Source: Rhizobium mesoamericanum STM3625 (lineage in GTDB: Bacteria; Pseudomonadota; Alphaproteobacteria; Rhizobiales; Rhizobiaceae). Taken from it: a DNA stretch of 64,000 bases. Positions 63,458-64,000 of this stretch are shown here, in pieces. Numbering within the stretch: the stretch's first letter is position 1; each line of letters starts with the position of its first letter. The stretch covers positions 3,766,886-3,830,885 of the forward strand of contig NZ_HF536772.1 of NCBI RefSeq assembly GCF_000312665.1. The letters are read 5' to 3'. Below the pieces are notes generated by a model, which saw nothing but the letters and a program-made list of their open reading frames with translations, made no database searches and had not been told where the DNA came from. The translations under genes were made by a program, and so were the position numbers.

Positions 63458-64000
63458 CTAAGAATTTGTGTCCTTCGACACCGCCGCCACCCAGTTGTGC
63501 CAGTTCTGTGTCGATCCCGCAAAAACATTGATGTCCGTCGGTCCCTTGATTCCGGGGATGACGCCCGTCGAGGTGTACTGCCAGAAGGCCCAACGGCGGG
63601 AGGCGTAGGTGACGTCGGGATGCTTGGCGGTGGAGCGGACCCAGAAGTGATAATCCTGGAAATAACCGACGAGATTGTCGCGATGGAAGTCGACCGACGT
63701 ATAGATGATCGGCCGCTTGCCGTAATAGGCCTCGAGACGATCCATGAAGCGCTGCAGTTGGGCGCGGACCGTTGCCGGATCGGGCCGGAGGCGGCAGGTC
63801 TTCGATTCCGAATTCCACTCGACATCGAGGACGGGCGGCAAGCGCATCGCTTCCCTCGGCACGTTGCTGATGAACCAATCGGCCTGTTCGTCGGGTGTCG
63901 AGCAGAAGTAATAGAAATGATAGGGAGCGTGTGGAATGCCCACAGCGCGGGCGTGCTGCCAGTACTCATTGAAGCGCGGATCGATCCGATCCTTGCCCTC
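63458..64000 (-). CDS. Glycoside hydrolase family 25 (lysozyme-like) protein, 5' end outside window
   Basis: The last 180 codons of a GH25 muramidase are present, and the frame continues past the window edge without a start. Visible signatures are GIPHAPYHFYYFCST, LPPVLDVEWNSES with the catalytic Asp-x-Glu, RPIIYTSVDFH and RRWAFWQYTSTGVIPGIKGP. The apparent start at 63943 is only a Val codon inside the gene. It cleaves peptidoglycan, as does its downstream neighbour, so the two may be a wall-remodelling pair. Confidence 0.92.
   Translation of the reverse strand, partial: EGKDRIDPRFNEYWQHARAVGIPHAPYHFYYFCSTPDEQADWFISNVPREAMRLPPVLDVEWNSESKTCRLRPDPATVRAQLQRFMDRLEAYYGKRPIIYTSVDFHRDNLVGYFQDYHFWVRSTAKHPDVTYASRRWAFWQYTSTGVIPGIKGPTDINVFAGSTQNWHNWVAAVSKDTNS

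Overview
This is a 64-kb stretch of a high-GC alphaproteobacterial replicon, most likely a chromosome of the Rhizobiaceae (Rhizobium/Sinorhizobium/Agrobacterium type). The evidence is the protein repertoire: three binding-protein-dependent ABC operons, an HWE-type histidine kinase, a rhizobial cyclase with TolB-like and TPR parts, an ArsR-methyltransferase regulator next to metF, and a repeat that resembles a common rhizobial intergenic palindrome. I see no phage, insertion sequence, CRISPR array or rRNA. There is one tRNA with a CAU anticodon.

Layout. 0-6 kb is a mosaic of small accessory genes: the end of a VOC protein, a dihydrofolate-reductase-like gene divergent from an ArsR-SRPBCC pair with shared palindromic operators, a frameshifted aldo/keto reductase, an AAC(6')-like acetyltransferase, a histidine kinase, and a Tat-exported dienelactone-hydrolase-like protein that lacks its nucleophile. 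6-11.5 kb holds exported ankyrin and YHS proteins, a class III cyclase, the tRNA and a SIMPL protein. 11.5-18.7 kb is a GntR/FCD-controlled operon: a polyamine-type ABC transporter, an Asp/Glu/hydantoin racemase, a flavin-reductase-like protein and an HbpS/UPF0303 protein. 18.8-21.4 kb carries an alditol-oxidase-like flavoenzyme and an AGE-family sugar epimerase. metH (21.6-25.4 kb) is followed by a convergent PP2C-like phosphatase gene.

26.4-34 kb is a sugar locus: a GntR regulator and a BadF-type sugar kinase, divergent from a CUT1 ABC transporter with an Idh/MocA dehydrogenase. 34.1-39.1 kb is a third ABC operon headed by an RpiR regulator. 39.3-45.9 kb is a catabolic set: N-formylglutamate-amidohydrolase-like protein, APC permease, glutamine-synthetase-like ligase, aldehyde dehydrogenase and iron alcohol dehydrogenase. 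It fits gamma-glutamylation, oxidation and release of an amino alcohol or amine. 46-50 kb has an orphan ParA ATPase, an L,D-transpeptidase, a mutarotase-like protein, a DUF442 phosphatase and RidA. 50.2-55 kb is a four-gene minus-strand operon: alpha/beta hydrolase, EamA transporter, class III CoA-transferase and ThDP enzyme. 55-64 kb has RNase T2, a GT-C-like membrane protein, ettA, sahR-metF, a 25-residue membrane protein, a lytic transglycosylase and a partial GH25 lysozyme.

Links across the window. The same 16-bp palindrome core lies upstream of metH and of sahR-metF, which are 38 kb apart. This suggests one S-adenosylhomocysteine-responsive regulator controls both the folate and the cobalamin step of methionine synthesis. 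All three ABC operons carry a GC-rich hairpin between the binding-protein gene and the first permease gene, a likely device for unequal expression. Start codons were re-chosen from ribosome-binding sites wherever the longest reading frame looked too long.
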